Part shown: positions 1-7,592 of the stretch, piece after piece
How the letters are laid out: each line of letters starts with the position of its first letter
Position numbering within the stretch: position 1 is the first letter of the stretch
Assembly: GCA_030630445.1 (NCBI GenBank)
Contig: DAOVNC010000002.1
Location: 1-32,684 of the forward strand
Source of the DNA: Kiritimatiellales bacterium
GTDB taxonomy: Bacteria; Verrucomicrobiota; Kiritimatiellia; Kiritimatiellales; Pontiellaceae
DNA length: 32,684 nt
Reading direction: 5' to 3'
Made by a program: the position numbers and the translations under genes
Notes under the pieces: generated by a model
Told to the model about the DNA's origin: nothing
Databases searched by the model: none
The model's input: only the letters and a program-made list of their open reading frames with translations

Positions 1-340
1 CATCGGCGGCCTGGTGGGTTTCGGGGAAGGCGCGTTTGCGCTCCTCGACGACGAGCGGCAGGCCGCGCTCGGCAAAGAAGTCGAACGTCTCCCGCACTGC
101 AAAGCGCGAGAAAGGGGAAAAGAGAAACTTGGCGCCATCGCCGAAAGAAGAAAGGAAGGTGCGGGTGTCGAACTCCGCGTTGGTAATGTTGCAGCGCCCG
201 CCGCCGGTCAGGTTCAGCTTTTCGCCAAACGTCCGGTTCTTTTCCACTAGCAGCACGCGGCGGCCATATTCCGCGGCATGCCCAGCCGCCATCATGCCCG
301 CCGGTCCGCCACCCACAACAACTACATCGAAACGTTCCAT
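1..340 (-). CDS. NAD(P)/FAD-dependent oxidoreductase, HI0933/BaiN-like family (5' part; runs off the window)
   Basis: Reverse-strand reading from ATG at 340 gives MERFDVVVVGGGPAGMMAAGHAAEYGRRVLLVEKNRTFGEKLNLTGGGRCNITNAEFDTRTFLSSFGDGAKFLFSPFSRFAVRETFDFFAERGLPLVVEERKRAFPETHQAAD. It has a Rossmann GxGxxG-like motif and the GEKLxLTGGGRCNxTN motif typical of the family. Missing from the ORF track because there is no stop in the window. Confidence 0.9.
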   Translation of the reverse strand, partial: MERFDVVVVGGGPAGMMAAGHAAEYGRRVLLVEKNRTFGEKLNLTGGGRCNITNAEFDTRTFLSSFGDGAKFLFSPFSRFAVRETFDFFAERGLPLVVEERKRAFPETHQAAD

Positions 341-447
341 GCGCGGGAATCTAGCAGATGGTTTCGCCGATGCAATTCATACGGCCATTCAGGTGTGCTT
401 CTTCGCGTGGATTCGGCTAAGACACTCCAAATCGGGCACTGTTTTTC

Positions 448-515
448 ATATAGTATACGATATATTTTGCCTCAAAATTGGCCCTATTTCGGTGGTTTTA
501 TGTCGTATACGACAT
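448..515. promoter_or_regulatory. Pair of palindromic GTATAC-core sites (putative operator)
   Basis: ATATAGTATACGATAT (448-463, imperfect) and ATGTCGTATACGACAT (500-515, perfect 16-bp palindrome), centres 52 bp apart, upstream of the leftward flavoprotein gene. Confidence 0.5.
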
Positions 516-547
516 AATTTTGTGCGGCGTTTTTTATGGGGATACGC

Positions 548-575
548 AAAAAAGGCACCCCTTTCGGAGTGCCTT
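548..575 (-). terminator. Rho-independent terminator of the truncated hcp copy
   Basis: Minus strand GGCACTCC-GAAA-GGGGTGCC followed by a T run. Confidence 0.7.
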
Positions 576-611
576 TCCTATTAACCGATAACGATTAACT
601 GCTAACTGCCG

Positions 612-802
612 CTAGGCTCCGAGGCACTGTGCCATATCGGCCTCGACGGTGGTGGTGGGTGCAATGTTGAAGTTGTCAACGAGCACTTGCAGCACGGTCG
701 GGGTGATGAAGGCCCGGCAGGGTCGGGCCGAGTTTGATATCCTTGATGCCCAGATGCAACAGGGACAGCAGGATGCAGACGGCTTTCTGCTCGTACGAGA
801 GG
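612..802 (-). pseudogene. Truncated, frameshifted duplicate of the hcp 3' end
   Basis: Near-identical to 2558-2755. Encodes ...[22 protein letters not shown] as in the intact gene, but has one extra C at ~712-715 (ggcccggcag vs ggccggcag), a 3-bp deletion near 796, and loses homology at ~802. Confidence 0.85.
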
Positions 803-1025
803 TTCATTTTGGCATGAGGCACCCTCCATTCTAATCCGGACAGTTTAATTTACAATCTACCTTCCATAAATTTTATAAGTCTATTGACTATTGTTAGGGG
901 GGGGGTAGCATCGCGTGCAGATGTAGGAGACTCCAGCTTTCACGGATGCTCGGATTGAAACTGAAAAGTTCAAGATACCTGAAATAAAAAATGGTGAAAC
1001 TAATTAAATTAGGGAAGGAAATAGT

Positions 1026-1586
1026 ATGGGAAAAACAATCATAATTCTATTAGCAAGCATGGTTGCCGGGGTTAGCTTGGAAAGTAGTGCCGCCTCCAAT
1101 TGTGCCAGACATCCCTACCTCATGAAAGCGATCTATCAACGAGATTTATCCGATTCTGAAAAAGATGAAGAGCGCCTAAATGGAAATGGTTGGCCCTTTG
1201 ACCATCATCATGATTTTGGAATTTTGGTTGAAAATGCAGATACTGATCCTCTGGCTGAGTGTGAGTTCACTATAGGATTATTTGCGGATAGCTTCTCGGA
1301 AGCTGCTGTTGGATTCTTGAACTATCTGGGTAGTGGTTTTGATGATATGGTTGGTTGGGTGGATGCTACTGTCAAGCCATCAAATGAAAGTAGAGGATAT
1401 GTTCTTGAAGTTGAAATAATAGACGCTACTGATTATGGAAATTGGAGGGCGCAACTCGATCCAGGAAAGGGAAGTACCTTGTTGCTGGGCCCAAAACCAG
1501 ATGGGTATCATTTGGCGCTACAGATGTGTCAACAGTATGCAGCCACACAATTCAACAGCATCTTTCCCGTTAAGGTTCACCAGTGA
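1026..1586 (+). CDS. Secreted protein of unknown function
   Basis: 186 aa with N-terminal signal peptide (MGKTIIILLASMVAGVSLESSAAS). AT-rich relative to neighbours and coupled to the next ORF. Confidence 0.7.
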   Translation: MGKTIIILLASMVAGVSLESSAASNCARHPYLMKAIYQRDLSDSEKDEERLNGNGWPFDHHHDFGILVENADTDPLAECEFTIGLFADSFSEAAVGFLNYLGSGFDDMVGWVDATVKPSNESRGYVLEVEIIDATDYGNWRAQLDPGKGSTLLLGPKPDGYHLALQMCQQYAATQFNSIFPVKVHQ

Positions 1587-2443
1587 TGAAAAAAATTATT
1601 ATAATGTTTATTTTGGCGTCTGCTTTGCCGGTAACAGCCAACGATTCGGAGTCCGCAGCAGTTACCCTTTTTAAAGAAATAATGGAGATTAAAGATATTG
1701 ATATAAACTCGCTTGACATAGAACTTCTTACGCAAGATCTATCCTTAAGTTCAAATTCGCCGGGAATATGCAGTGCGATTGTATATGCCTTGTACGGTTC
1801 AGCCAAACAAGGCTCATCGCTAGGGGTAGCCAAGGCAATAAATTATACTGACCGACTGCTCCCCGATGAAATTATTAAGAGCTCCAAGAAGTTTTTAATG
1901 GCAACAATAGAAGGACACACAAATCTTACCACAAGAACAATGTCGAACGTAGCTCTTGCCTTCTCCTTTCCTGGCGATGAAGAGGTTGCAGAGTGGCTCA
2001 GCACTCGGTATTTCTTCTCCGACATATCCGTTCGCGATAAGTCTGATATAATTCGGGCCATGGGGATAGGCGGATATAATACCTATAGTACAACTTTGGT
2101 TGTTAAGGATGGATTGTCGGGGGGTAGTGCGCATTTAGTGGGTAATGCTGCTACCTGTATACAACGAAATTTGGAGAAATATACATCCTTTCTTCCTGAT
2201 TGTGCCGCGTCGTTTCTGACCTTGGAGAAACGCGAGCAAGCGGATCCAAAAAGTTTTACTGATTATTTCGGAAGTATACATAGATGCTATGCAAGCTTGG
2301 GCCAAACTATTTTAATGTATGGCGACGAAGCCCAGACCTATCTTCCCCTTTTTGAACGGCTCTTAGATCAGACTGATCATCCATATGTCAAAGAGATGGT
2401 CTATCAGTTAAAAATGACAAGGGAGGAGAAGGGAACTCCCTGA
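1583..2443 (+). CDS. Secreted protein of unknown function, helix-rich (possibly HEAT-like)
   Basis: 286 aa, signal peptide MMKKIIIMFILASALPVTA. GTG at 1583 or ATG at 1586 overlaps the upstream stop (TGATG), consistent with translational coupling. Confidence 0.7.
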   Translation: MMKKIIIMFILASALPVTANDSESAAVTLFKEIMEIKDIDINSLDIELLTQDLSLSSNSPGICSAIVYALYGSAKQGSSLGVAKAINYTDRLLPDEIIKSSKKFLMATIEGHTNLTTRTMSNVALAFSFPGDEEVAEWLSTRYFFSDISVRDKSDIIRAMGIGGYNTYSTTLVVKDGLSGGSAHLVGNAATCIQRNLEKYTSFLPDCAASFLTLEKREQADPKSFTDYFGSIHRCYASLGQTILMYGDEAQTYLPLFERLLDQTDHPYVKEMVYQLKMTREEKGTP

Positions 2444-2492
2444 ACTCCCTGAAGCATTCCTTTTGTCTCTGTGAATACCTGGAGGCATAAGC

Positions 2493-2521
2493 AAAAGGCG
2501 CCCCCCGTGAGGAGCGCCTTT
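2493..2521 (-). terminator. Rho-independent terminator of hcp
   Basis: Minus strand AAAGGCGCTCC-TCACGG-GGGGCGCCTTTT hairpin directly downstream of the hcp stop. Confidence 0.75.
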
Positions 2522-2557
2522 CCTAATTAACCGATAACGATTAACTGCTAACTGCCG

Positions 2558-4150
2558 CTAGGCCCCGAGGCACTGTGCCATGTCGGCCTCGACGGTGGTG
2601 GTGGGTGCGATGTTGAAGTTGTCAACGAGCACTTGCAGCACGGTCGGGGTGATGAAGGCCGGCAGGGTCGGGCCGAGTTTGATATCCTTGATGCCCAGAT
2701 GCAACAGGGACAGCAGGATGCAGACGGCTTTCTGCTCGTACCACGAGAGGATGAAGGACAGCGGCAGGTCGTTCACACCGCAGTCGAAAGCACCGGCAAG
2801 AGCCACGGCCACTTGGACGGCCGAGTAGGCATCGTTGCACTGGCCCATGTCGAGCAGGCGCGGAATACCGCCGATATCGCCAAACTCAAGCTTGTTGAAG
2901 CGGAACTTGCCGCAGGCCAGCGTCAGGATCACGCTGTCATTCGGCACGGCTTCGGCAAACTCGGTGAAGTAGTTGCGTCCCGACTTCGCGCCGTCGCACC
3001 CGCCGATCAGGAAGAAGTGCTTGAGATCGCCGCTCTTGACGGCCTCGATGATTTGCGGTGCCACGCCGAGTACGGCGTTGTGGCCAAAGCCGGTCAGGAT
3101 GGTTTTTTCCTCTTCGGTTTCCGGGAACCCGTCGGCCGCCAAGGCCGCGTCGATGACGGGCGTGAAGTCGCCGTCGGAAATGTGCTGGACGTCCGGCCAC
3201 CGTACGAGGCCGCAGGTGAAGATGCGTGCCTTGTAGTTTTCCTTCGGCTTCTGGATGCAGTTGGTGGTCATCAGGATCGAACCCGGGAAGGCTTCGAACT
3301 CAGAGCGCTGGTCCTGCCATGCGCCACCATAGTTGCCGACGAGGTGCGGATACTTTTTGAGTTCCGGATAGCCGTGGCAAGGAAGCATTTCGCCGTGGGT
3401 GTAGATGTTGATGCCTTTGCCTTCGGTCTGCTTGAGCAGCAGTTCGAGGTCTTTCAGGTCGTGGCCCGAAATAAGGATCGCCTTGCCTTGAACCGCCGCA
3501 ATATTCACGGGGGTCGGGACGGGGTGGCCATAGGTGTCGGTGTTGGCGGCGTCGAGCAGTCCCATCACGGTCAGGTTGATCTCGCCGGTCTTCAGCGCGA
3601 GGGCAACGAGCTCGTCGACGGACGGCGCGGGGTTGAGCAGGAAGGCCATCGCCTCGTGGAAGAAGGCGAAGACGCTGTCGTCTTCCTTTTCGAGAATGAA
3701 GGCGTGGTCGGCATAGGCCGCGGTGCCTTTCAGGCCGTAGAGGATCAACTCTTGCAGGCCGGTAACATCCGGGCCGAGCGTGTCCATGCGGCTTTCGATG
3801 CCGACTTTTTCGCCTTGGGAAATCAGACCGTCGAGATCGCTAGGCAATTCCCAGTCGCCGCCCATCTCCTTCAGTACCTGTGCTCCGCGGCTGATGATGC
3901 CGGCCAGATCGTTGGGGTCGAAGTTGACGTTGGTGACGGTGGTGAAAAGACCTTCCATCACAAACAGGTCGGCCTCGCGGGTGGTGTTGCCGGCCTGGCG
4001 TGCTGCGTGTGCTTTTTCGGAAATCTTTTTGCACACCTGCATCAACAGGTCTTGCAGGGCCGCGGTTTCCGGATCTTTTCCGCATACGCCGAACGCGGTG
4101 CAACCCGTCGACTGGCTGGTTTGTTCGCACTGATAACAGAACATGCTCAT
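2558..4150 (-). CDS. hcp: Hydroxylamine reductase (hybrid cluster protein)
   Basis: 530 aa; MFCYQCEQTSQSTGCTAFGVCGKDPETAALQDLL N-terminal cysteine motif and later GGCDGAKSGRNYFTEFA, LACGKFRFNKLEFGDIGGIPRLLDMGQCNDAYSA are typical of Hcp. Confidence 0.97.
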   Translation of the reverse strand: MSMFCYQCEQTSQSTGCTAFGVCGKDPETAALQDLLMQVCKKISEKAHAARQAGNTTREADLFVMEGLFTTVTNVNFDPNDLAGIISRGAQVLKEMGGDWELPSDLDGLISQGEKVGIESRMDTLGPDVTGLQELILYGLKGTAAYADHAFILEKEDDSVFAFFHEAMAFLLNPAPSVDELVALALKTGEINLTVMGLLDAANTDTYGHPVPTPVNIAAVQGKAILISGHDLKDLELLLKQTEGKGINIYTHGEMLPCHGYPELKKYPHLVGNYGGAWQDQRSEFEAFPGSILMTTNCIQKPKENYKARIFTCGLVRWPDVQHISDGDFTPVIDAALAADGFPETEEEKTILTGFGHNAVLGVAPQIIEAVKSGDLKHFFLIGGCDGAKSGRNYFTEFAEAVPNDSVILTLACGKFRFNKLEFGDIGGIPRLLDMGQCNDAYSAVQVAVALAGAFDCGVNDLPLSFILSWYEQKAVCILLSLLHLGIKDIKLGPTLPAFITPTVLQVLVDNFNIAPTTTVEADMAQCLGA

Positions 4151-4188
4151 TTTTATTCCTCGCTAGGTTAATTTTTAAACAATCCAAT

Positions 4189-4256
4189 CTACAACTGTTG
4201 TAGACGATGCCGGGGATTATGCATAGCTCAGAATTTCAATCATTGATTTGAGTCAA
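4189..4256 (-). promoter_or_regulatory. hcp upstream control region: CTACAACTGTTGTAG palindrome (4189-4203) and FNR/HcpR-like box TTGATTTGAGTCAA (4243-4256)
   Basis: Perfect 7-1-7 inverted repeat 39 bp upstream of the start; TTGAT-N4-GTCAA box ~93 bp upstream of the start. Confidence 0.5.
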
Positions 4257-4283
4257 GAACCCTGGATTTTATGGAAAAGGGTT

Positions 4284-5606
4284 TTACACCACCCATGGTT
4301 TCCGGTGCGGGAAGTCGAGCATGCGGTTGGCTTCGTCGTCCCCGATAAACCGTTCGGCCTTTGGATCCCACTTGAGTTTTCTGCCGAGCTTCATGGCAAT
4401 GTGATGGATCACGCAGACGCTATTGGAGCGGTGCCCGGCTTCGACGGGGTTGCACGGATCCTTGCGGGTGCGCATGCTACGCAGGAAGTCGGCCTCGTGG
4501 TTTTTGCTTTCGTAGAGGTGGATTCCATCGTCGGGAATCTTTTCGCGGAAGATGGCGCGGTCGGGGGCCTTGAATCCGCCGCGATCCACCCAGATCCAGC
4601 CATCGGAGCCAATGAATTTCACGCCGGGATTTCCGTTATGCGAAACCATCTTGACGCCATTGGCATACATCGCTTCGGCTTGGTAGCCGACATGGACATC
4701 GAAGAGCCCGCGTTTGGGAAAGTCGGCGGTGGCTTTAATCTCCACCGGGCCGGAGGTGGTGTCGAGGCCAAGCCCCCACTGGGCAATATCGTACATGTGC
4801 GCGCCCCATCCAGTGATCATGCCGCGGCAGTACGCTTCGATCTGCAGCCAGCCGGGCCGCGAGAATCCTTTTTGCGGATGAACCCCTCGAACGGCATAGG
4901 GAACCTCTGGTGCTGGACCGATCCACATGTCGTAGTCGAGGTTGGTGGGTACGGGCGACTGCGCCGGATCGCCGGTGCCGTGGTCGGTCGGCACCACTAC
5001 CTCGATCTCCTGGAGCTTTCCGATGAAGCCGTTGCGCACCAGTTCGCAGGTCTTGCGGAAATAGATGCTCGAACGCTGCTGCGCGCCGGTCTGCAAAATC
5101 ACCTTGTTGCGCCGAACGGCCTCGACCAATTTCTGGCCCTCGACGATGGAATAGGTCAGCGGTTTCTGGAGGTAGATATCCTTTTTTGCGTTGGCCGCCG
5201 CAATGGCGTTGACGGCATGCTGATGATCCGGCGTGGCAATGATTACGCCGTCGATATCCGGCGAGGCCAGTAGCTTGCGGAAATCCTGGTAGACCTTGAC
5301 GTCAACCGTTATGCCCTTGTCCGCATATTTCTTTTCCAAATCCTTTTTGGCCTGCTGGGCGCGGTTGAGGTCGACATCGCACACGGCCGTGATGCGGGCG
5401 TTGATGCCTTTGTCCGCCCCGCAGCTCACCATCGCAAACATATTGCTGCGTCCCATGCGCCCCGAGCCGATGCAACCAATGCGCAGCACCTGCTCCGCTC
5501 CCAGCACCCCCGAGGGAAGGATGAACGGTGCGGCGGCGACTCCGGCCGAAATGTTTAGGAACGTATTTCGTGAAAGCGTTGTGCTGTTTTTCATTCTATT
5601 TTTCAT
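4284..5606 (-). CDS. Exported Gfo/Idh/MocA family oxidoreductase
   Basis: Start MKNRMKNSTTLSRNTFLNISAGVAAAPFILPSGVLGAEQVLRIGCIGSGRMGRSN: signal-like N-terminus then Rossmann GCIGSGRMG, AVCDVD, IATPDHQHAVNAIAAANAKKDIYLQKPLTYSIVEG. ORF-track start at 5756 is probably too far upstream. Confidence 0.92.
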   Translation of the reverse strand: MKNRMKNSTTLSRNTFLNISAGVAAAPFILPSGVLGAEQVLRIGCIGSGRMGRSNMFAMVSCGADKGINARITAVCDVDLNRAQQAKKDLEKKYADKGITVDVKVYQDFRKLLASPDIDGVIIATPDHQHAVNAIAAANAKKDIYLQKPLTYSIVEGQKLVEAVRRNKVILQTGAQQRSSIYFRKTCELVRNGFIGKLQEIEVVVPTDHGTGDPAQSPVPTNLDYDMWIGPAPEVPYAVRGVHPQKGFSRPGWLQIEAYCRGMITGWGAHMYDIAQWGLGLDTTSGPVEIKATADFPKRGLFDVHVGYQAEAMYANGVKMVSHNGNPGVKFIGSDGWIWVDRGGFKAPDRAIFREKIPDDGIHLYESKNHEADFLRSMRTRKDPCNPVEAGHRSNSVCVIHHIAMKLGRKLKWDPKAERFIGDDEANRMLDFPHRKPWVV

Positions 5607-6552
5607 TCTCATACTCCTTCCATAGGCGTTTAGCCTGTTCTTTGCTGATTTTTCCATCATAGACAAACATGCGGTAGCGGCGGGTGTATTTTTTCCCCGG
5701 CTCGAATTTCCACGGTTTTTCCTGCACCGGATTAAGGTTAACGAATATTGCGCCATTGTGCTGCTGCTTGTCCCAAGTGCGCAGCATTTCCGGATGGTCG
5801 CGGTTGTCCGGATGCCCCATCAGCAGCACCCCGGCGGTTCCACCGTCCGGCGTGGCGCCCTGTATGCGCGTCCAGTCGGCGCGGGTGAAGTTTGCTGTGG
5901 ACCGATCCTTGCCCTCACTGGTCAATATGGTGCTGGTGTCCTTGTTCCACGATGCCGCGCCACGGTAGCCAAATCCGCTGTAGCGATATGGGGAGACTTC
6001 CACCGGATGCTCCGTTGCGCAACGGTGGGTGATCTCTATATCAAGGTAGTAGCCATTGGCTGCCGATTTCTTGAAGCCGGTAATGCGCACGCTGGTTTCT
6101 TCGTTCAACACCACCAGCGGCCCACCGGGTGCGGTGCGGTCAATATAGTCACTTTCCGAAACGAACCCGTTGTCCAGTACCGTCGCCTGGCGTCCTTGGA
6201 TCAGTCCTTTGCCCTTTTGCAACTCCCAGCAGACGATCTTGCGGCCATCCACCTCGATGTATTTCCACGGCCACCAAACCCCGAAATGATGCAAATGGTC
6301 CTTCGGCTGCAAATCCGTTACCGCAAAGCCCGACGGCGTTCTGAGCGGGTGGATGAAATTGCTGCCCTTGAACGCATCCCCGCCCTTCGGGTTTTGCATG
6401 GGCAAAACCTGATAGCCCAGCAATTCTTGTCCGTCGTGTCCGATGGTTAGCCGCTTCCCGTCGTTTTGAATCTCCAGTGCGGTTCCGGCCTGCACTGCGA
6501 TGTGGGCGAGCAAAATGCCGGAAATTAAAACCGCTCGATTCAATGTCTTCAT
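5596..6552 (-). CDS. DUF6807/PmoA family protein, secreted
   Basis: Signal peptide MKTLNRAVLISGILLAHIAVQAG; FIHPLRTPSGFAVTDLQPKDHLHHFGVWWPWKYIEVDGRKIVCWELQ motif typical of the family. Overlaps the next gene's start. Confidence 0.85.
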   Translation of the reverse strand: MKTLNRAVLISGILLAHIAVQAGTALEIQNDGKRLTIGHDGQELLGYQVLPMQNPKGGDAFKGSNFIHPLRTPSGFAVTDLQPKDHLHHFGVWWPWKYIEVDGRKIVCWELQKGKGLIQGRQATVLDNGFVSESDYIDRTAPGGPLVVLNEETSVRITGFKKSAANGYYLDIEITHRCATEHPVEVSPYRYSGFGYRGAASWNKDTSTILTSEGKDRSTANFTRADWTRIQGATPDGGTAGVLLMGHPDNRDHPEMLRTWDKQQHNGAIFVNLNPVQEKPWKFEPGKKYTRRYRMFVYDGKISKEQAKRLWKEYENEK

Positions 6553-6580
6553 GCAAGCCTCTGTTTTCGGGACTGGGTCT

Positions 6581-7528
6581 CTATTTTATCGGGGAATCAT
6601 CGCACGGCAGGTCCCCGAGCGCGTACTGGATGCCGTCGAGGACAAACTGAAGCATGGCGGCGGTTTCGTAGCTTTCGGGTTGGTGCGAAGGCCCGCAGTA
6701 GAAAACCCGGCCCTTGCCATATCCCTTGATCCATGCCACATAGCGGACCTCGCCCGCGACTTTGGGGTTTTTCCGGGTCTGTTCATCCAGCTTGCCCACA
6801 TTCATTTCCAGAAGCGGGCGGAAGTTCTTTTTGGCATAGGCGTTCTTGAAGAGGTAGGGCTCGTCGTCGTGGATGAAACCCTTGCCGTGGAAGCCTGCCG
6901 CCAAGGGGTGGTCGGGGTCGACCAGGTCGAGCGTCACGCTTTGCCGTTTGGGGTGGAAATCAAAACTTCCACCCATCATTTCGCTGAATTCCGGCGAGTT
7001 GTTCTGGACGGCGATGGCGCCGTGCAGGGCGACCAGCCCTTTCCCGGTGCGCACAAAATCGAGCAGGCTCTGCTCCAGTTCCGCAGCCCGTTTGTTCCGT
7101 TCCACCTCCGGGGTATCGGCGAGCACGTCCAGAAACATATTGCGGTATTCCCTCTTCGGGCAGGTATTGTTCAGCACCACCGCATCGAACGTCTTGAGCT
7201 TTTCCGCCGAAAACATTTCGATATCGTTGCTCTCCACCACCGTGTACGCACCGGACTTGGTTCCCAGCACCTTGACCACTTCCGACGCGTGCGGAATCAC
7301 TTTATGCTTAAATCCGGTGGCGAGGGAAAACAGTAGAATCCGCCGCGGTGCGCCGGGTTGGACCGTCGCCTTGGCCGGGGCCAGTTCCGTGATTTTTGCG
7401 ACCCACTCCGGCGTCGGCGGAACGATATTATCCGAAGCGCCCGGTGCCGTTGTATATTCTTGTGCCGTCAAATTGATTGCCACTCCCATGCAGAGCAAGC
7501 CTGCCTGGATCCGGTTCGGTTTATTCAT
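6581..7528 (-). CDS. ThuA-domain protein, secreted
   Basis: RRILLFSLATGFKHKVIPHASEVVKVLG...DAVVLNNTC...GKGLVALHGAIAV...FSEMMGGSFDFHP...HPLAAGF...DDEPYLFKN is the ThuA-like (trehalose utilisation) pattern. Confidence 0.9.
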   Translation of the reverse strand: MNKPNRIQAGLLCMGVAINLTAQEYTTAPGASDNIVPPTPEWVAKITELAPAKATVQPGAPRRILLFSLATGFKHKVIPHASEVVKVLGTKSGAYTVVESNDIEMFSAEKLKTFDAVVLNNTCPKREYRNMFLDVLADTPEVERNKRAAELEQSLLDFVRTGKGLVALHGAIAVQNNSPEFSEMMGGSFDFHPKRQSVTLDLVDPDHPLAAGFHGKGFIHDDEPYLFKNAYAKKNFRPLLEMNVGKLDEQTRKNPKVAGEVRYVAWIKGYGKGRVFYCGPSHQPESYETAAMLQFVLDGIQYALGDLPCDDSPIK

Positions 7529-7562
7529 CCTGTTCCTCCCTATAAAAACGTCTTCATGTTAA

Positions 7563-7591
7563 CAGACGCTTTTCCATTTTGAAACAGGACA
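7563..7591 (-). promoter_or_regulatory. Promoter-like element upstream of the ThuA gene (TGTCCT-N17-CGTCTG)
   Basis: Shares TGTCC[T/G]GTTTCAA...AAGCGTCT with 13877-13905, with the same 17-bp spacing and a similar distance to the start codon. Confidence 0.55.
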
Positions 7592-7592
7592 T

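Noticed and set aside
36-584. 182-aa plus-strand ORF at the window start
   Set aside because: Lies opposite the HI0933-like gene and runs through the operator region and a terminator; not coding-like.
2633-4171. 512-aa plus-strand ORF opposite hcp
   Set aside because: Shadow ORF in a GC-rich gene; translation is low complexity (V/G/H/R-rich) and the minus strand encodes clear Hcp.
4248-5273. 341-aa plus-strand ORF opposite the oxidoreductase
   Set aside because: Antisense shadow ORF with no start context or family motif.
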